Part shown: in pieces, positions 8,355 through 18,216 of the stretch | Layout of the letters: each line of letters starts with the position of its first letter | How positions within the stretch are numbered: the stretch's first letter is position 1 | Assembly (NCBI RefSeq): GCF_018332695.1 | Contig: NZ_BOQN01000011.1 | Location: 166,426 to 230,425, forward strand | Direction: 5' to 3' | DNA length: 64,000 nucleotides | Source of the DNA: Paractinoplanes toevensis | GTDB taxonomy: Bacteria; Actinomycetota; Actinomycetes; Mycobacteriales; Micromonosporaceae | Made by a program: the position numbers and the translations under genes | Notes under the pieces: generated by a model | What the model was told of the DNA's origin: nothing | Seen by the model: only the letters and a program-made list of their open reading frames with translations | Databases searched by the model: none

Positions 8355-9014
8355 GTGAGAGTCCTGGTGGTGGAGGACCATGCCCGGCTCGCCGAATCGG
8401 TGGCGCGGGTGCTGCGGCGCGAAGGCATGGCGGTCGACGTCGCGTACGACGGGAGCGCGGCGCTCGACCGCACCGCCGAGACCGACTACGACGTGGTCGT
8501 CCTGGACCGTGACCTGCCGGGCGTGCCCGGCGACGAGGTGTGCCGGCGGCTGATGCGGGAACCGTTGCGCACCCGGGTGCTCATGCTGACCGCGGCCGCC
8601 ACCATCGCCGACCGGGTGCAGGGCCTCACCATCGGTGCGGACGACTACCTGCCCAAACCGTTCGCCTATCCCGAGCTGGTGGCCCGCATCCGGGCCCTCG
8701 GCCGCCGCGCCCAGCCGGCTGTCCCGCCCATCCTGGAACACGGCGACCTGACCCTCGACGCGGCGCGCCGGGTCGCCACCCGGGCCGGGACGCGGCTCGC
8801 GCTCAACCCCAAGGAGCTGGGCGTGCTGGAGTGCCTGCTGGCCGCCCGGGGCCGGGTGGTCTCCGCCGAGGAGCTGCTGGAGCGGGTGTGGGATTCCGCC
8901 GCCGACCCGTTCACCAACACGGTGAAGACCACCATGAACCGGCTGCGCGCGAAGCTGGGTGATCCGCCGGTGATCGAGACGGTCGCCCGCGCCGGCTACC
9001 GGATCCCGGCATGA
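8355..9014 (+). CDS. OmpR/PhoB-family response regulator
   Basis: A 219-residue two-domain regulator. The receiver domain (about 1-115) starts RVLVVEDHARLAESV, has phosphoacceptor Asp51 in VVVLDRDLPG and the conserved Lys in DDYLPKPF. The winged-helix DNA-binding domain (about 125-219) shows LNPKELGVLECLLAARG and VKTTMNRLRAKLGDPPVIETV. GTG start. Its stop overlaps the ATG of the sensor kinase, so the pair is a coupled two-component system, and the operon continues into a lipoprotein and a MacAB-like exporter that are its likely targets. This is a common actinobacterial layout for sensing envelope or antibiotic stress. Confidence 0.93.
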   Translation: MRVLVVEDHARLAESVARVLRREGMAVDVAYDGSAALDRTAETDYDVVVLDRDLPGVPGDEVCRRLMREPLRTRVLMLTAAATIADRVQGLTIGADDYLPKPFAYPELVARIRALGRRAQPAVPPILEHGDLTLDAARRVATRAGTRLALNPKELGVLECLLAARGRVVSAEELLERVWDSAADPFTNTVKTTMNRLRAKLGDPPVIETVARAGYRIPA

Positions 9015-10150
9015 CGGTCCGGCTGCGCCTCACCCTCCTCTACGGTCTGCTGTTCCTGTTCTCCGGTGCCGTCCTGCTGGCCATCACCTACCTGCTGGTG
9101 GCGCACGGCGGCGCGAGCGTCCTGATGTCCTCGGCCAGCACGACCCCGACCGGGCAGACCGCCACCACCTATCTCGTGGGTGGCCTGCCGGACGGCGGGC
9201 AACTGCCCGCGGCGGAACAGCGGGTCACCGAGGTGCTCCAGCAGATGGCCGCCCAGCAGAAGGCCGACTTCCTGCATCAACTGCTGGCCAAGTCCGGGCT
9301 GGCACTCGCCGTCATGGCGGTCGTCTCGGCCGTTCTCGGCTGGCTGATGGCCGGGCGGGTGCTGCGGCCGGTGCGGACCATGGCGACCAGCATCCAGCGG
9401 ATCTCGGCGCGCAACGCGCACGAGCGGCTGGCTCTCGCCGGGCCGCGCGACGAGTTCAAGAACCTGGCCGACACCGTCGACGGGCTGCTCGGCCGGTTGT
9501 CGGCGGCGCTCGACTCGCACCGGCGGTTCGTCGCCAACGCCGCTCACGAGCTGCGCACCCCGCTGACCCTGGAACGCGCCCTGCTGGAGGAGACCGTCCT
9601 CGACCCGGACGCGACGGCCGCCGACTTCCGGGCCCAGTTCGCGGAACTCATGGTGGTGAGTGACCAGCAGGCCCGGCTCCTCGACGCGCTGCTCGTACTG
9701 GCGACCAGCGAGCGTGGCCTCGACCGGCGGGAGAGCATCGACCTGGCCGAGCTGACCGGTGAGGTGTTGCGGGCCGCCGGACCGCGGACGACCGGGCTGA
9801 CCGTCGTGGCCGACCTCCGGCCCGCCCGGGTCACCGGCGACCCGGCCCTCGTCCAGCGTCTGGTGGCCAACCTGATCGACAACGCGGCCGGCTACAACGT
9901 GCCGGGCGGGCGGATCGAGGTGGCCACCGGCGACGGTGCCCTCTCGGTGACCAACACCGGGCCCGCGGTGCCGCCGGAGATGGTGGACCGGCTGCTCAGC
10001 CCGTTCCAGCGGCTCGAACGGACCGGCGACGACGGCCACCACGGGCTCGGACTGTCCATCGTGCAAGCCATTGCGGTGGCCCATTCCGCCGAATTGACCG
10101 TACGCGCCCGGCCGGCCGGTGGGCTCGCGATCGGTGTGTCCTTCCTGTGA
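9011..10150 (+). CDS. Two-component sensor histidine kinase
   Basis: A 379-residue membrane kinase. A first membrane segment lies at about residues 8-32 (LLYGLLFLFSGAVLLAITYL), then an extracytoplasmic loop rich in Ser/Thr/Gln. The second membrane segment is near 97-117 (LALAVMAVVSAVLGWLMAG), followed by a HAMP linker. The HisKA box RRFVANAAHELRTPLT has phospho-His179, and the ATPase domain has N-box NLIDNAAGYN and G-box HHGLGLSIV. The loop is only about 65 residues, so a small ligand or the membrane itself is sensed. Coupled by ATGA overlap to the upstream response regulator. Confidence 0.93.
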   Translation: MTVRLRLTLLYGLLFLFSGAVLLAITYLLVAHGGASVLMSSASTTPTGQTATTYLVGGLPDGGQLPAAEQRVTEVLQQMAAQQKADFLHQLLAKSGLALAVMAVVSAVLGWLMAGRVLRPVRTMATSIQRISARNAHERLALAGPRDEFKNLADTVDGLLGRLSAALDSHRRFVANAAHELRTPLTLERALLEETVLDPDATAADFRAQFAELMVVSDQQARLLDALLVLATSERGLDRRESIDLAELTGEVLRAAGPRTTGLTVVADLRPARVTGDPALVQRLVANLIDNAAGYNVPGGRIEVATGDGALSVTNTGPAVPPEMVDRLLSPFQRLERTGDDGHHGLGLSIVQAIAVAHSAELTVRARPAGGLAIGVSFL

Positions 10151-10175
10151 CCGGTCGAAGCGTAGAACAATACCC

Positions 10176-10679
10176 ATGCCGATATCTACGAAAGTGTTTC
10201 TCCCTGCCATTCTGCTCGGTTTCCTGATCGCCGGATGCGGCCATGACGCCGCGGCCGGTCCGGACGGCGACGCCGACCTCCAGCAGTCCCTCGCGTACGC
10301 GGATTGCATGCGGTCCAGCGGCGTCCCGAACTTCCCTGATCCGGTGGGCAACGGAAACGGAGTCGAGGTCAGCGTCCCGAAGGGAGTCGACGAGGCTGAT
10401 CTGGCCAAGGCCGAGGAAGCCTGCCGGGACAAGCTCCCGCAGGGCGTGGCCGAAGACCAGGACGGCGGCGGCGTCGACTCGGCCGAGCTCGCCGACTGGA
10501 CGAAATGTATGCGCGCGAAACTGCCGACTTTCCCGGACCCGACGGTCAGTGGAAATACCATCACCGTCACCCTGAAAGGGACCGGGATCAGGAGTGACTC
10601 CGCCGAATACGAAAAGGCCCGGAAGTCCTGCGAATCGCATTCCCCGGGCGGTTCCCTGCGGACGGTGGGCGAACAGTGA
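10176..10679 (+). CDS. Secreted lipoprotein with two CMR-x-PxFPDP repeats
   Basis: A 167-residue lipoprotein of unknown function. The N-terminal signal peptide ends in the lipobox FLIAGCG, giving lipidation at the Cys near residue 21. The mature part has two copies of one motif: YADCMRSSGVPNFPDP and WTKCMRAKLPTFPDP, each followed by acidic, Ala/Lys-rich helix and a further Cys (EEACRDKL, RKSCESH). That pattern is known from many actinobacterial lipoproteins located beside ABC exporters. It sits between the two-component system and the membrane-fusion protein, and its stop overlaps the next GTG, so it belongs to the same operon. It may be an accessory or sensor of the exporter (inference). Confidence 0.8.
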   Translation: MPISTKVFLPAILLGFLIAGCGHDAAAGPDGDADLQQSLAYADCMRSSGVPNFPDPVGNGNGVEVSVPKGVDEADLAKAEEACRDKLPQGVAEDQDGGGVDSAELADWTKCMRAKLPTFPDPTVSGNTITVTLKGTGIRSDSAEYEKARKSCESHSPGGSLRTVGEQ

Positions 10680-11652
10680 GAAAGCGCCGATGGCTGATCT
10701 TGCCGGCCGTGACGGTATGCCTGGGCGCCGGGCTGTGCGGCTGTCGCGACGCCGGCCCGGCGAGCGTCGCACCCACCGCCGCCCCGGCCACCACCACGGT
10801 GGAGCGGCGGACCCTGACCCGCGGCGAGAAGGTCGGTGGCACCCTGGGCTTCGGCCCGGCGTTCCCGGTGCCGGCCGCGCCGGGCGGCGGCGGCCTGATC
10901 ACCTGGCTGCCCGCCGAGGGTGCCGTCGTCGAGCGCGGTGACACCGTCTACCGGGTCGACCAGGTGCGGGTTCCGCTGCTCTACGGGTCGATCCCGGCCT
11001 ACCGGACACTGTCGGCCGGCAGCGAGGGCGACGACGTGGAACAGCTCGAACGCAACCTCGCCGCCCTCGGCTACACCGGGTTCACGGTCGACGACGACTA
11101 CACCGCGGCCACCGCCGACGCGGTGCGCCGGTGGCAGAAAGATCTGGGCCGGGGCCGGACCGGTGTGGTGCGGGCGGGCGACGCCGTGGTGGCGGCGGGG
11201 GCCCGTCGCGTCGCGGCGGTCACCGGCCTGCCGGGCACCGCCGCGGCCGGGATCCTGCTCAGGTGGACCGGCACCACCCGGGTCGTCGACGTCGACCTGG
11301 ACCTCGACTACGCCGACCTGGTCAAGCCGGGCGCCGCCGCGACCGTCGAACTGCCGGACGGCAGCACGGTGCCGGCCCGGGTCACCCGCATCGGCGCACC
11401 AGCGGCCAAGACCCTGCCGGTCGAGCTGAGCGTGCCGGAGGGGAAGAACCTCGGCAAGGTCTCCGTCACGATCACCACCGAGACCCGGCGGGACGTTCTC
11501 GCCGTACCCGTCAATGCCCTGGTCGCCCGGCCCGGCGGCGGCTACGCCGTGGTGGCCGGCACCGGCACCCTGCCGGTAACCACCGGGATGTTCGCCGACG
11601 GCTACGTCGAGGTGTCGGGCGTCAGCGAGGGCCTCACGGTGGGGGTTCCGCG

Positions 11653-11656
<4 letters not shown>
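10676..11656 (+). CDS. Peptidoglycan-binding membrane-fusion (MacA-like) lipoprotein
   Basis: A 326-residue periplasm-side adaptor. A signal peptide with lipobox-like LCGC (near residue 23) precedes a barrel/lipoyl-like segment ([21 protein letters not shown]). A peptidoglycan-binding repeat follows at about 115-160 ([20 protein letters not shown] to [10 protein letters not shown]). A beta-barrel and membrane-proximal part comes next ([39 protein letters not shown]). This is the arrangement of actinobacterial MacA-type adaptors fused to a PG-binding domain. Starts at a GTG overlapping the lipoprotein stop and ends overlapping the ATPase start. Works with the following ATPase and permease as one exporter; cargo unknown. 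Confidence 0.85.
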
Positions 11657-12305
<649 letters not shown>

Positions 12306-12309
<4 letters not shown>

Positions 12310-13493
12310 GGCCCGCTCGGTTGTCGCCGCCGGACGTCGTACGCGTAGCCGGTTTCGGTCTTCGTTCCCGTCCGTTGCGGGTGGTCCTTTCGGCGCTGGG
12401 CATCGCGATCGGGATCGCGGCGATGGTCGGCGTGGTCGGCATCTCCGCGTCATCCACCCACGAGCTCGACCGGCGGCTCAGCGCGTTCGGCACCAACCTG
12501 CTGACCGTCGCGCCCGGCGAGTCGGTCGGCGGCCGGAGCGCGCACCTGCCGGGCACCGCGCTCGGCATGATCGCGGCGATGCCGGGCGTCGAGACGGTCT
12601 CCGCCGTCGGCCGCACCGGCGCCCGGGTCTACCGCAACGACCACCTGCCGGCCGAGCAGACCGGCGGCATCACCGTCTTCGCGGCCCGGGTCGACCTGCC
12701 GGCGGTGGCCGGGATCCGGCTGACCTCGGGGGCCTGGCTCACCGAGGCGACCGCGAGTTTCCCGGCCGTGGTGCTGGGCCGGGCGGCGGCGGAGCACCTC
12801 GCGGTGTTCCGGACCGGCCCGGACGAGCTGGTCTGGCTCGGCGGCCGCTGGTTCACCGTGGTGGGCGTCCTGGCCGCGAACGACCTGATCACCGATCTGG
12901 ACTACGGCGCGTTCGTCGGCTGGCCGGAGGCGTCGGCCGAGCTGGCCTTCGACGGCCGGCCGACCACGATCTACACCCGCGCTCGCGAGGACGCCGTGAC
13001 GACCGTGCAGCCGCTGCTCGGCGCCACCGCCAACCCGGAGGACCCGGGCGAGGTCGACGTCTCCCGGCCGTCCGACATCCTCGCCGCCCGGCAGGAGACG
13101 TCGCAGACGCTGGGCGCCCTGCTGCTCGGCCTGGGCGTGGTGGCGCTGCTGGTCGGCGGGATCGGGGTGGCCAACACGATGGTCATCTCGGTGCTGGAAC
13201 GTCGCTCGGAGATCGGGCTGCGCCGCGCTCTCGGCGCCACCCGGGGCCAGATCCGCACCCAGTTCCTGTCCGAGGCGCTGCTGCTCTCGCTGCTCGGCGG
13301 GGCCGGCGGGGTGGTGCTCGGGATCGGCGTCACGGCGGTCTTCGCCACCGTCCAGTCGTGGACGACGGTGGTGCCGCCGTGGGCAATGGCCGGCGGCATC
13401 GGCGCCACCCTGGTGATCGGCGGGATCTCCGGTTTCTATCCGGCGGTGCGGGCCGCCCGGATGTCACCCACCGAGGCCCTCGCCACCGGGTAG
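12306..13493 (+). CDS. MacB-like ABC transporter permease
   Basis: A 395-residue FtsX/MacB-type permease with four predicted membrane segments. One lies near the N-terminus (about 18-45, [20 protein letters not shown]). A large extracytoplasmic MacB periplasmic core domain follows (about 50-260, [21 protein letters not shown]). Three segments are at the C-terminus ([23 protein letters not shown] and further). The conserved [19 protein letters not shown] coupling region precedes the third segment, and it ends [13 protein letters not shown], as usual in the family. GTG start overlaps the ATPase stop. Its last 30 bases overlap the convergent MarR gene. Confidence 0.93.
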
Positions 13494-13958
13494 GACGTCG
13501 CGGGCGATCCACCCGGGCGTGTCGAAGCGGATGGGCACCGCGCCCACCAGGTCGGCCAGGTGCTTCTCGAGCTGTTCCAGCTCGGTGGTGCCGATCTGCC
13601 GGGCCCACCGGGCGCGGAGCTCCTCGAAGATCGCCTCGCCGGTGCGCAGCACCTCGAAGCCGAGGTCGGTGACCTGGAGGCGTTTGCGTCGCGCGTCGCG
13701 CGGGTCGGTGGCGCCGGCCACCCACCCGCGCTCCTCCAGTACGGCGATGGTCTTCGCCGCGGACTGCTTGGCGATCGACAGGCGGCGGGCCAGCTCGGCG
13801 GCGGTGTCGGCGCCGTCGGCGATGGCCCGCATCGCGAAGTCGTGCACCGGCCGAACGTCCTCGTGGCCGCGCCGGGCCAACTCGGCGGTCGCGGCGTCCA
13901 CGAGCGTGCGGAAGCCGCCGAGCAGCAGCAATGCGAGATCAGCACCCGAGCGAGCCAT
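13464..13958 (-). CDS. MarR-family transcriptional regulator
   Basis: A 164-residue winged-helix repressor. It has an N-terminal dimerisation helix, then the HTH: DTAAELARRLSIAKQSAAKT (about 50-70) and VLEERGWVAGATDPRDARRK, in which the wing DPRDAR(R)K is diagnostic for MarR. A C-terminal dimerisation helix pair follows. It is divergent from the epoxide-hydrolase-like gene, with only 80 bases between start codons. That gap holds two palindromes around a TATAAT box, so autoregulation and control of the neighbour are expected. The 3' end overlaps the exporter permease gene by 30 bases in convergent orientation. Confidence 0.9.
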   Translation of the reverse strand: MARSGADLALLLLGGFRTLVDAATAELARRGHEDVRPVHDFAMRAIADGADTAAELARRLSIAKQSAAKTIAVLEERGWVAGATDPRDARRKRLQVTDLGFEVLRTGEAIFEELRARWARQIGTTELEQLEKHLADLVGAVPIRFDTPGWIARDVLPGGEGLGG

Positions 13959-13985
13959 GGAGGCAGGCTACCGCCCTGGGCAAAA

Positions 13986-14023
13986 GACAGCCTGGCTGTC
14001 TATAATTGGACAGCCAGGCTGTC
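13986..14023. promoter_or_regulatory. Twin palindromic MarR operators flanking a TATAAT -10 box
   Basis: GACAGCCTGGCTGTC (13986-14000) and GACAGCCAGGCTGTC (14009-14023) are each perfect 7-1-7 palindromes, and each is the reverse complement of the other. Their centres are 23 bp apart, about two helical turns. TATAAT (14001-14006) lies exactly between them and reads toward the hydrolase gene at 14039. A repressor bound at either site would cover the promoter. No good -35 match is seen upstream. Confidence 0.8.
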
Positions 14024-14038
14024 GAATTGAGGAGCGTC

Positions 14039-14878
14039 ATGATCACTCACCACCGCGCCGAGGTCAACGGAACGTCCCTGCACTACGTCTCGGCCGGGTC
14101 GAGCGGCTCGCCGATCCTGCTGGTGCACGGCTTCCCCGAGACCTGGTACACGTTCCACAAGCTGATCCCGCTGCTCGCCGAGCACCACCGGGTCTTCGCC
14201 GTCGACCTGCGCGGCTTCGGCGACTCCGCCCCGGGCAGCGCCGACAGCGCGACCGCGGCCGAGGACCTGCACCGGCTGATCGAGCACCTCGGGGCCGGCC
14301 CGGTCCACCTGACCGGGCAGGACATCACCGGGACGACGGTCTTCCGGCTGGCCGCCGGCCATCCGGAGGACGTGCTCACCCTCACCGCGATCGAGACGGG
14401 CCTCGCCGGGTACGGCGTGGAGGCGCTCGCCGACGTCACCCACGGCGGGGCCTGGCACATCGGGGTGCTCGCCGCCCCGGGCGTGCCCGAGATGCTGCTG
14501 GCCGGCCGGGAGAAGGAGTTCCTGGGGAAGTACGCCTTCCCGGCCCTGACCGCGACCCCCGGGGCGATCACCGACGCCGACATCGAGGAGTTCGCGCGCA
14601 CCTACTCGCGGCCGGACGGCTGGGCCGGCGCGGCGGGCCTCTACCGGTCGATGCTGAGGGAGGGCGACGAGATCAAGGCGCTGGGCGCGCTGCAGACGCC
14701 GGTGCTGGCGGTCGGCGGTGGCGGCGGCACGTTCACCGCCGACATCATGTCCCGGGCGGCGGCCTCCGAGATCAGCTCGGTGGTGCTGGACGGGGTGGGG
14801 CACTACGTCGCGATGGAGGCGCCCGGCCGGTTGGCCGACGCCATCCTCGGGTTCATCCGCGACCTGGAAAAGAACTGA
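14039..14878 (+). CDS. Alpha/beta hydrolase, epoxide hydrolase/dehalogenase-like
   Basis: A 279-residue alpha/beta hydrolase. The oxyanion-hole HG motif is in [16 protein letters not shown], followed by [13 protein letters not shown]. The nucleophile elbow reads [10 protein letters not shown]: Asp95 replaces the Ser of esterases, as in epoxide hydrolases and haloalkane or fluoroacetate dehalogenases. The catalytic His is in [15 protein letters not shown] near residue 259. The start is the ATG at 14039 behind GAGGAG; it is under the twin MarR operators, so it is probably induced by the MarR ligand, perhaps its own substrate (inference). Convergent with the PAP2-type gene, with 7 bases between stops. 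Confidence 0.85.
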   Translation: MITHHRAEVNGTSLHYVSAGSSGSPILLVHGFPETWYTFHKLIPLLAEHHRVFAVDLRGFGDSAPGSADSATAAEDLHRLIEHLGAGPVHLTGQDITGTTVFRLAAGHPEDVLTLTAIETGLAGYGVEALADVTHGGAWHIGVLAAPGVPEMLLAGREKEFLGKYAFPALTATPGAITDADIEEFARTYSRPDGWAGAAGLYRSMLREGDEIKALGALQTPVLAVGGGGGTFTADIMSRAAASEISSVVLDGVGHYVAMEAPGRLADAILGFIRDLEKN

Positions 14879-14885
14879 CGCAGGG

Positions 14886-16697
14886 TCAGGCGCGGCGGAG
14901 CCGAGACGTGACCGTCGTGCGGGAGTAGGTGACGGTGGCCTCGAGGCCGGCCGGGGCCACCACGGTGCCGAACCGGCCCGAGATCCGGCGGGCGCGCAGC
15001 ACGGTCAGGTCGCGGCCGGCGTCGCCGTGGATCTCGAGGACGCTGCGCGTGCCGAGGACGGCGTCGCCGCGCACCTCGATCAGCTCGCCCCGGCAGCGGG
15101 ACGACACGGTGACCGCGAGGGTGCCGGCCGGCTGCCGGTAGTCGCCGCCGAGGTGCAGCGGCTCCGCGACCCGCAGCGTGCCGCCGGCGACCACCACCTC
15201 GCCGCGGCCGAGTGCCGAGGACGATCCGGCGGCCAGCGTGCCGCCGGCCAGCGTGGTGCCACCCCGGTAGGAGTTGTCGCCGGTCAGGGCCAGCGTGCCG
15301 GTGCCGGTCTTGACCAGGCCGCCACGGCCGGCGATGTCGTTGCGCCAGGTGTCGGCGGCGGCGAAACCACCGGTCGCCGCATCCAACGAGACGGCGACGT
15401 CCCGGTCGAAGGCGCCGTAACCGTCGGCCGCGGCGAACAGGTTCAGCCGGCCCCAGTTCTCCGGGCCGTCCAGCAGCGGCCAGCCGGCGCCGAGAGCCGT
15501 GGTGCGCAGGACGTCGCGGCGCTGGGCGGCGGTCAGGTACGGCAGGCGGGTCTCGAGCAGTACCTCGGCGCCGGTCGGAACGGTCATCGGGGTGGTGGAG
15601 CGACCGCGCGGCAGGCCGTAGGTCAGCTTCGGGGTGACGATGCGCTCGTTGGCCGCCCGGGAGGCGTACGCGTCGGTGCCGCCGGCGGAAAGGGTGGCAT
15701 CGAGATACGACCGGGCCTGGGCGCGGGCAGCGGCCTTCAGGGACGCGTTGGCCGGGTCGTTGAGGATCGCGGCGGCGAGCGCGGTGGCCAGGATACGGCC
15801 GCCGATCACGTCCACCGGCGAGTGCATGCCCGCGACGATGCGGGTCTCGGCCAGATCGAACGCCGCTGTCACCAGCTCCTGGAAACGTTCCGGGATGGCG
15901 TACGCGAACGCCAGCGCGGCCAGGTGGAAAGCGTTGGTGTGGCCGCTGGGGAAGCCGCCGTCGTCGGCCGGCGTGCTGCTGCGCTGGCGCAGCAGCTGCG
16001 GGACGACCCGGATCGGGGAGTCGTAGACCGGGAAGCCGAACTCATCCAGGACCCCGGTGTCGATGACCTCGCTGCGCTCGTTCATCCGCCACGGGCGCGG
16101 GTACTGGTAGGCGGCCTTGCTGGGATTTCCCGACGAGTACGAGCCACGCACGGTGTTGACCAGGGTGACCACCTGGCCGAGCGCGGAGGTGGGCGAGCCG
16201 GCACCGAGCGCGGACCCGGCGGGCGCGTCGGCGGGCACGGTGTCGTCGATCTTCGTGGCCGGAGTGCCGGCCGGGGCGGTGGTGATACCGGTGACGGCGA
16301 GCGAGCCGGCCCGGTAGGCGCCGGCGAGCGGCCCCAGTCCGGAGATCACGGCGTAGCTCTGGTGCTGCCGGTCCTGGATGAACGCGCGGGCCTCGTCGGC
16401 GGCGCTGCGGTGTGCGGTGACCCGCACGCAGTAGCGCAGGTTCGCGCGCAGCGTGGCCTCGTCGAGCACGGTGCCGGTGTTCCAGGCGGTGCCGGTCCGC
16501 CACAGCCGCTGCATGCCGGAGAGGGCCCGCACCGCCGCGTTGGTGTCGGCGGTCAGGTTGCCGGTGACATTCGTGCGGTAGTCGTCTACGAACGGCAGGG
16601 CGGTGGAAGCCATCGCCGGGCGACCGCTCAGAAGGGCGGGCGCGGCGGCGGAGGCGACGGCAGCGCGCAGAAGCGCACGGCGGCTGAGAACGGGCAT
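14886..16697 (-). CDS. Secreted PAP2-family phosphatase/haloperoxidase-like protein with an autotransporter-type beta repeat
   Basis: A 603-residue exported protein. The leader LSRRALLRAAVASAAAPALL carries a twin-Arg motif, suggesting TAT export. The PAP2 core has the three acid-phosphatase motifs: an upstream basic motif, GGFPSGHTNAF with catalytic His, and ETRIVAGMHSPVDVIGG with the second His and Asp. After residue about 420 there is a beta-rich part with one autotransporter-associated strand repeat (GLVKTGTGTLALTGDNSYRG, then TTLAGGTLAAGSSSALG). The C-terminus ends in a basic RLRRA. The fold is shared with vanadium haloperoxidases, so the activity could be phosphatase or oxidase. The ATG at 16697 is chosen because it places the RR leader at the N-terminus. 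Confidence 0.82.
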   Translation of the reverse strand: MPVLSRRALLRAAVASAAAPALLSGRPAMASTALPFVDDYRTNVTGNLTADTNAAVRALSGMQRLWRTGTAWNTGTVLDEATLRANLRYCVRVTAHRSAADEARAFIQDRQHQSYAVISGLGPLAGAYRAGSLAVTGITTAPAGTPATKIDDTVPADAPAGSALGAGSPTSALGQVVTLVNTVRGSYSSGNPSKAAYQYPRPWRMNERSEVIDTGVLDEFGFPVYDSPIRVVPQLLRQRSSTPADDGGFPSGHTNAFHLAALAFAYAIPERFQELVTAAFDLAETRIVAGMHSPVDVIGGRILATALAAAILNDPANASLKAAARAQARSYLDATLSAGGTDAYASRAANERIVTPKLTYGLPRGRSTTPMTVPTGAEVLLETRLPYLTAAQRRDVLRTTALGAGWPLLDGPENWGRLNLFAAADGYGAFDRDVAVSLDAATGGFAAADTWRNDIAGRGGLVKTGTGTLALTGDNSYRGGTTLAGGTLAAGSSSALGRGEVVVAGGTLRVAEPLHLGGDYRQPAGTLAVTVSSRCRGELIEVRGDAVLGTRSVLEIHGDAGRDLTVLRARRISGRFGTVVAPAGLEATVTYSRTTVTSRLRRA

Positions 16698-16842
16698 GGG
16701 TGAATAGTTTTCAAATCGGAGGTCACGCCGGCGAACGCCCGTGGGTCGGGTTGTGAATCTTGAGAGAACGTGACCTTTTTTCACCTTGGAAGATAAGTCC
16801 AGGCCTTCTCATCGACGGGCATCGAACCCTACTGTCCGGTAC

Positions 16843-18174
16843 ATGTTGCGTATCCAGGCCGGCTCCGCCGCCGTCCTCCTGGCCCTCGCCGGCATCGCGG
16901 TCGTGGCCTCGCCGGCCGAAGCCGCCGCCGGCACCTTCACCGCCCTGACCTACAACGTCGCCGGGCTCCCGGAGGGCCTGTCCAGCGCGCCCACCCCTCG
17001 CGACACCGCGACGACCGCCATCGGGCAGCGGCTCGCCCCCTACGACGTCATCCACGTCCAGGAGGATTTCAACTACCACGCCGCCCTGTACGCGGCCGAC
17101 AGCCACCCCTACCGCACCCCGACCAGCGGCGGCGCCGGGATCGGCAGCGGGCTGAACACGCTGTCCGACCGGGCCTACGACACCGACGACTTCGAGCGGG
17201 TCGGGTGGAACTCCTGCCAGCTCGACTCCGGCGACTGCCTGACCCCGAAGGGCTTCACCTTCATGCGGCAGCGGCTGGCCGAGGGCGTCTACGTGGACCT
17301 CTACAACATCCACACCAACGCCGGCACCAACCCGGGCGACCAGACCTCGCGGGCCGACAACCTCAACCAGCTCACCGCGTTCATCGCCGCGCACTCGGCG
17401 GGCAACGCGGTGATCGTGATGGGTGACTCGAACACCCGCTACACCCGGGCGGCGGACACCATCGCCGAGTTCACCGCCGCCAATGGCCTCACCGACGCCT
17501 GGGTGAAGGTCGAGCGCGGCGGCGGGCCGCCGGTCAAGGGCAGTGACGCGCTGGTCTGCGACGAGGCCGCGGTCACCGACACCTGCGAGGTGGTGGACAA
17601 GGTTCTCTACCGCGGCAGCAGGTTCATCACCCTCGACGCCACCGAATACCACAACGAGCACGCCGGTTTCCTGGAGGACGGCACCGGCCGGATGCTCAGC
17701 GACCACTTCCCGATCAGCACGAAGTTCAGCTGGTCGACGAATGCCGCCTTCGCGATGAGCGAGCAGTTCGGCGGGCCGCACGGGGGCTACTACACCGACA
17801 TCGACCGGGTGCCGGCGGCCGGCCGGGCGAGTGCGGTCAGCCTGCGGGCCGGCAGCCGGGTCGACCAGGTCGGCCTGACCCTGAGCACCGGAGCCGTCCT
17901 GGCGCACGGCGGCACCGGCGGCACCGCGAGGTCGCTGACCCTGGGCAGCACCGAGTACGTCACCGCGGTCAAGCTGTGCCAGGGCAAGTACAGCAACACC
18001 ACGCGGATCTTCTACGTCCAGTTCACCACCAGCACCGGCAACACCCTGGCCGGCGGCACCACCACCGCCGACTGTGTCACCCGCACCGCGCCCAGCGGCT
18101 GGCAGGTGGCCGGTTTCCAGGGCCGGGCCGGGGACGAGGTCGACAAGGCCGGTTTCATCTTCACCAAGAGGTAG
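16843..18174 (+). CDS. Secreted sphingomyelinase-like endonuclease/exonuclease/phosphatase with jacalin-like C-terminal domain
   Basis: A 443-residue secreted protein. The signal peptide (about 1-30) ends AEAAAG. The EEP-fold catalytic domain begins FTALTYNVAGLPEG and shows VIHVQEDF (metal-binding Glu), VDLYNIHTNAG, VIVMGDSNTRY (Asp/Asn pair) and the final SDHFPI (catalytic Asp-His). This is the set used by bacterial sphingomyelinase C and related phosphodiesterases. The last about 130 residues (FGGPHGGYYTDID to GDEVDKAGFIF) look like a jacalin-type lectin fold that would bind sugars. Start ATG puts the hydrophobic leader at the N-terminus; there is no clear Shine-Dalgarno. A strong hairpin follows the stop. 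Substrate could be a phospholipid or nucleic acid. Confidence 0.82.
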   Translation: MLRIQAGSAAVLLALAGIAVVASPAEAAAGTFTALTYNVAGLPEGLSSAPTPRDTATTAIGQRLAPYDVIHVQEDFNYHAALYAADSHPYRTPTSGGAGIGSGLNTLSDRAYDTDDFERVGWNSCQLDSGDCLTPKGFTFMRQRLAEGVYVDLYNIHTNAGTNPGDQTSRADNLNQLTAFIAAHSAGNAVIVMGDSNTRYTRAADTIAEFTAANGLTDAWVKVERGGGPPVKGSDALVCDEAAVTDTCEVVDKVLYRGSRFITLDATEYHNEHAGFLEDGTGRMLSDHFPISTKFSWSTNAAFAMSEQFGGPHGGYYTDIDRVPAAGRASAVSLRAGSRVDQVGLTLSTGAVLAHGGTGGTARSLTLGSTEYVTAVKLCQGKYSNTTRIFYVQFTTSTGNTLAGGTTTADCVTRTAPSGWQVAGFQGRAGDEVDKAGFIFTKR

Positions 18175-18176
18175 CG

Positions 18177-18216
18177 CTCACGTCCGGTCCGTTCCCGCCG
18201 AACGGACCGATGTGAG
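18177..18216 (+). terminator. Strong hairpin between the EEP gene and the PAS kinase, covering the GTG start
   Basis: CGGTCCGTTC (18185-18194) pairs perfectly with GAACGGACCG (18200-18209) around a 5-base loop. An outer CTCAC (18177-18181) pairs with GTGAG (18212-18216). There is no T-run. It is well placed to end EEP transcription, but its 3' arm contains the predicted GTG start codon of the kinase gene, so it may also mask translation initiation. Confidence 0.55.
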
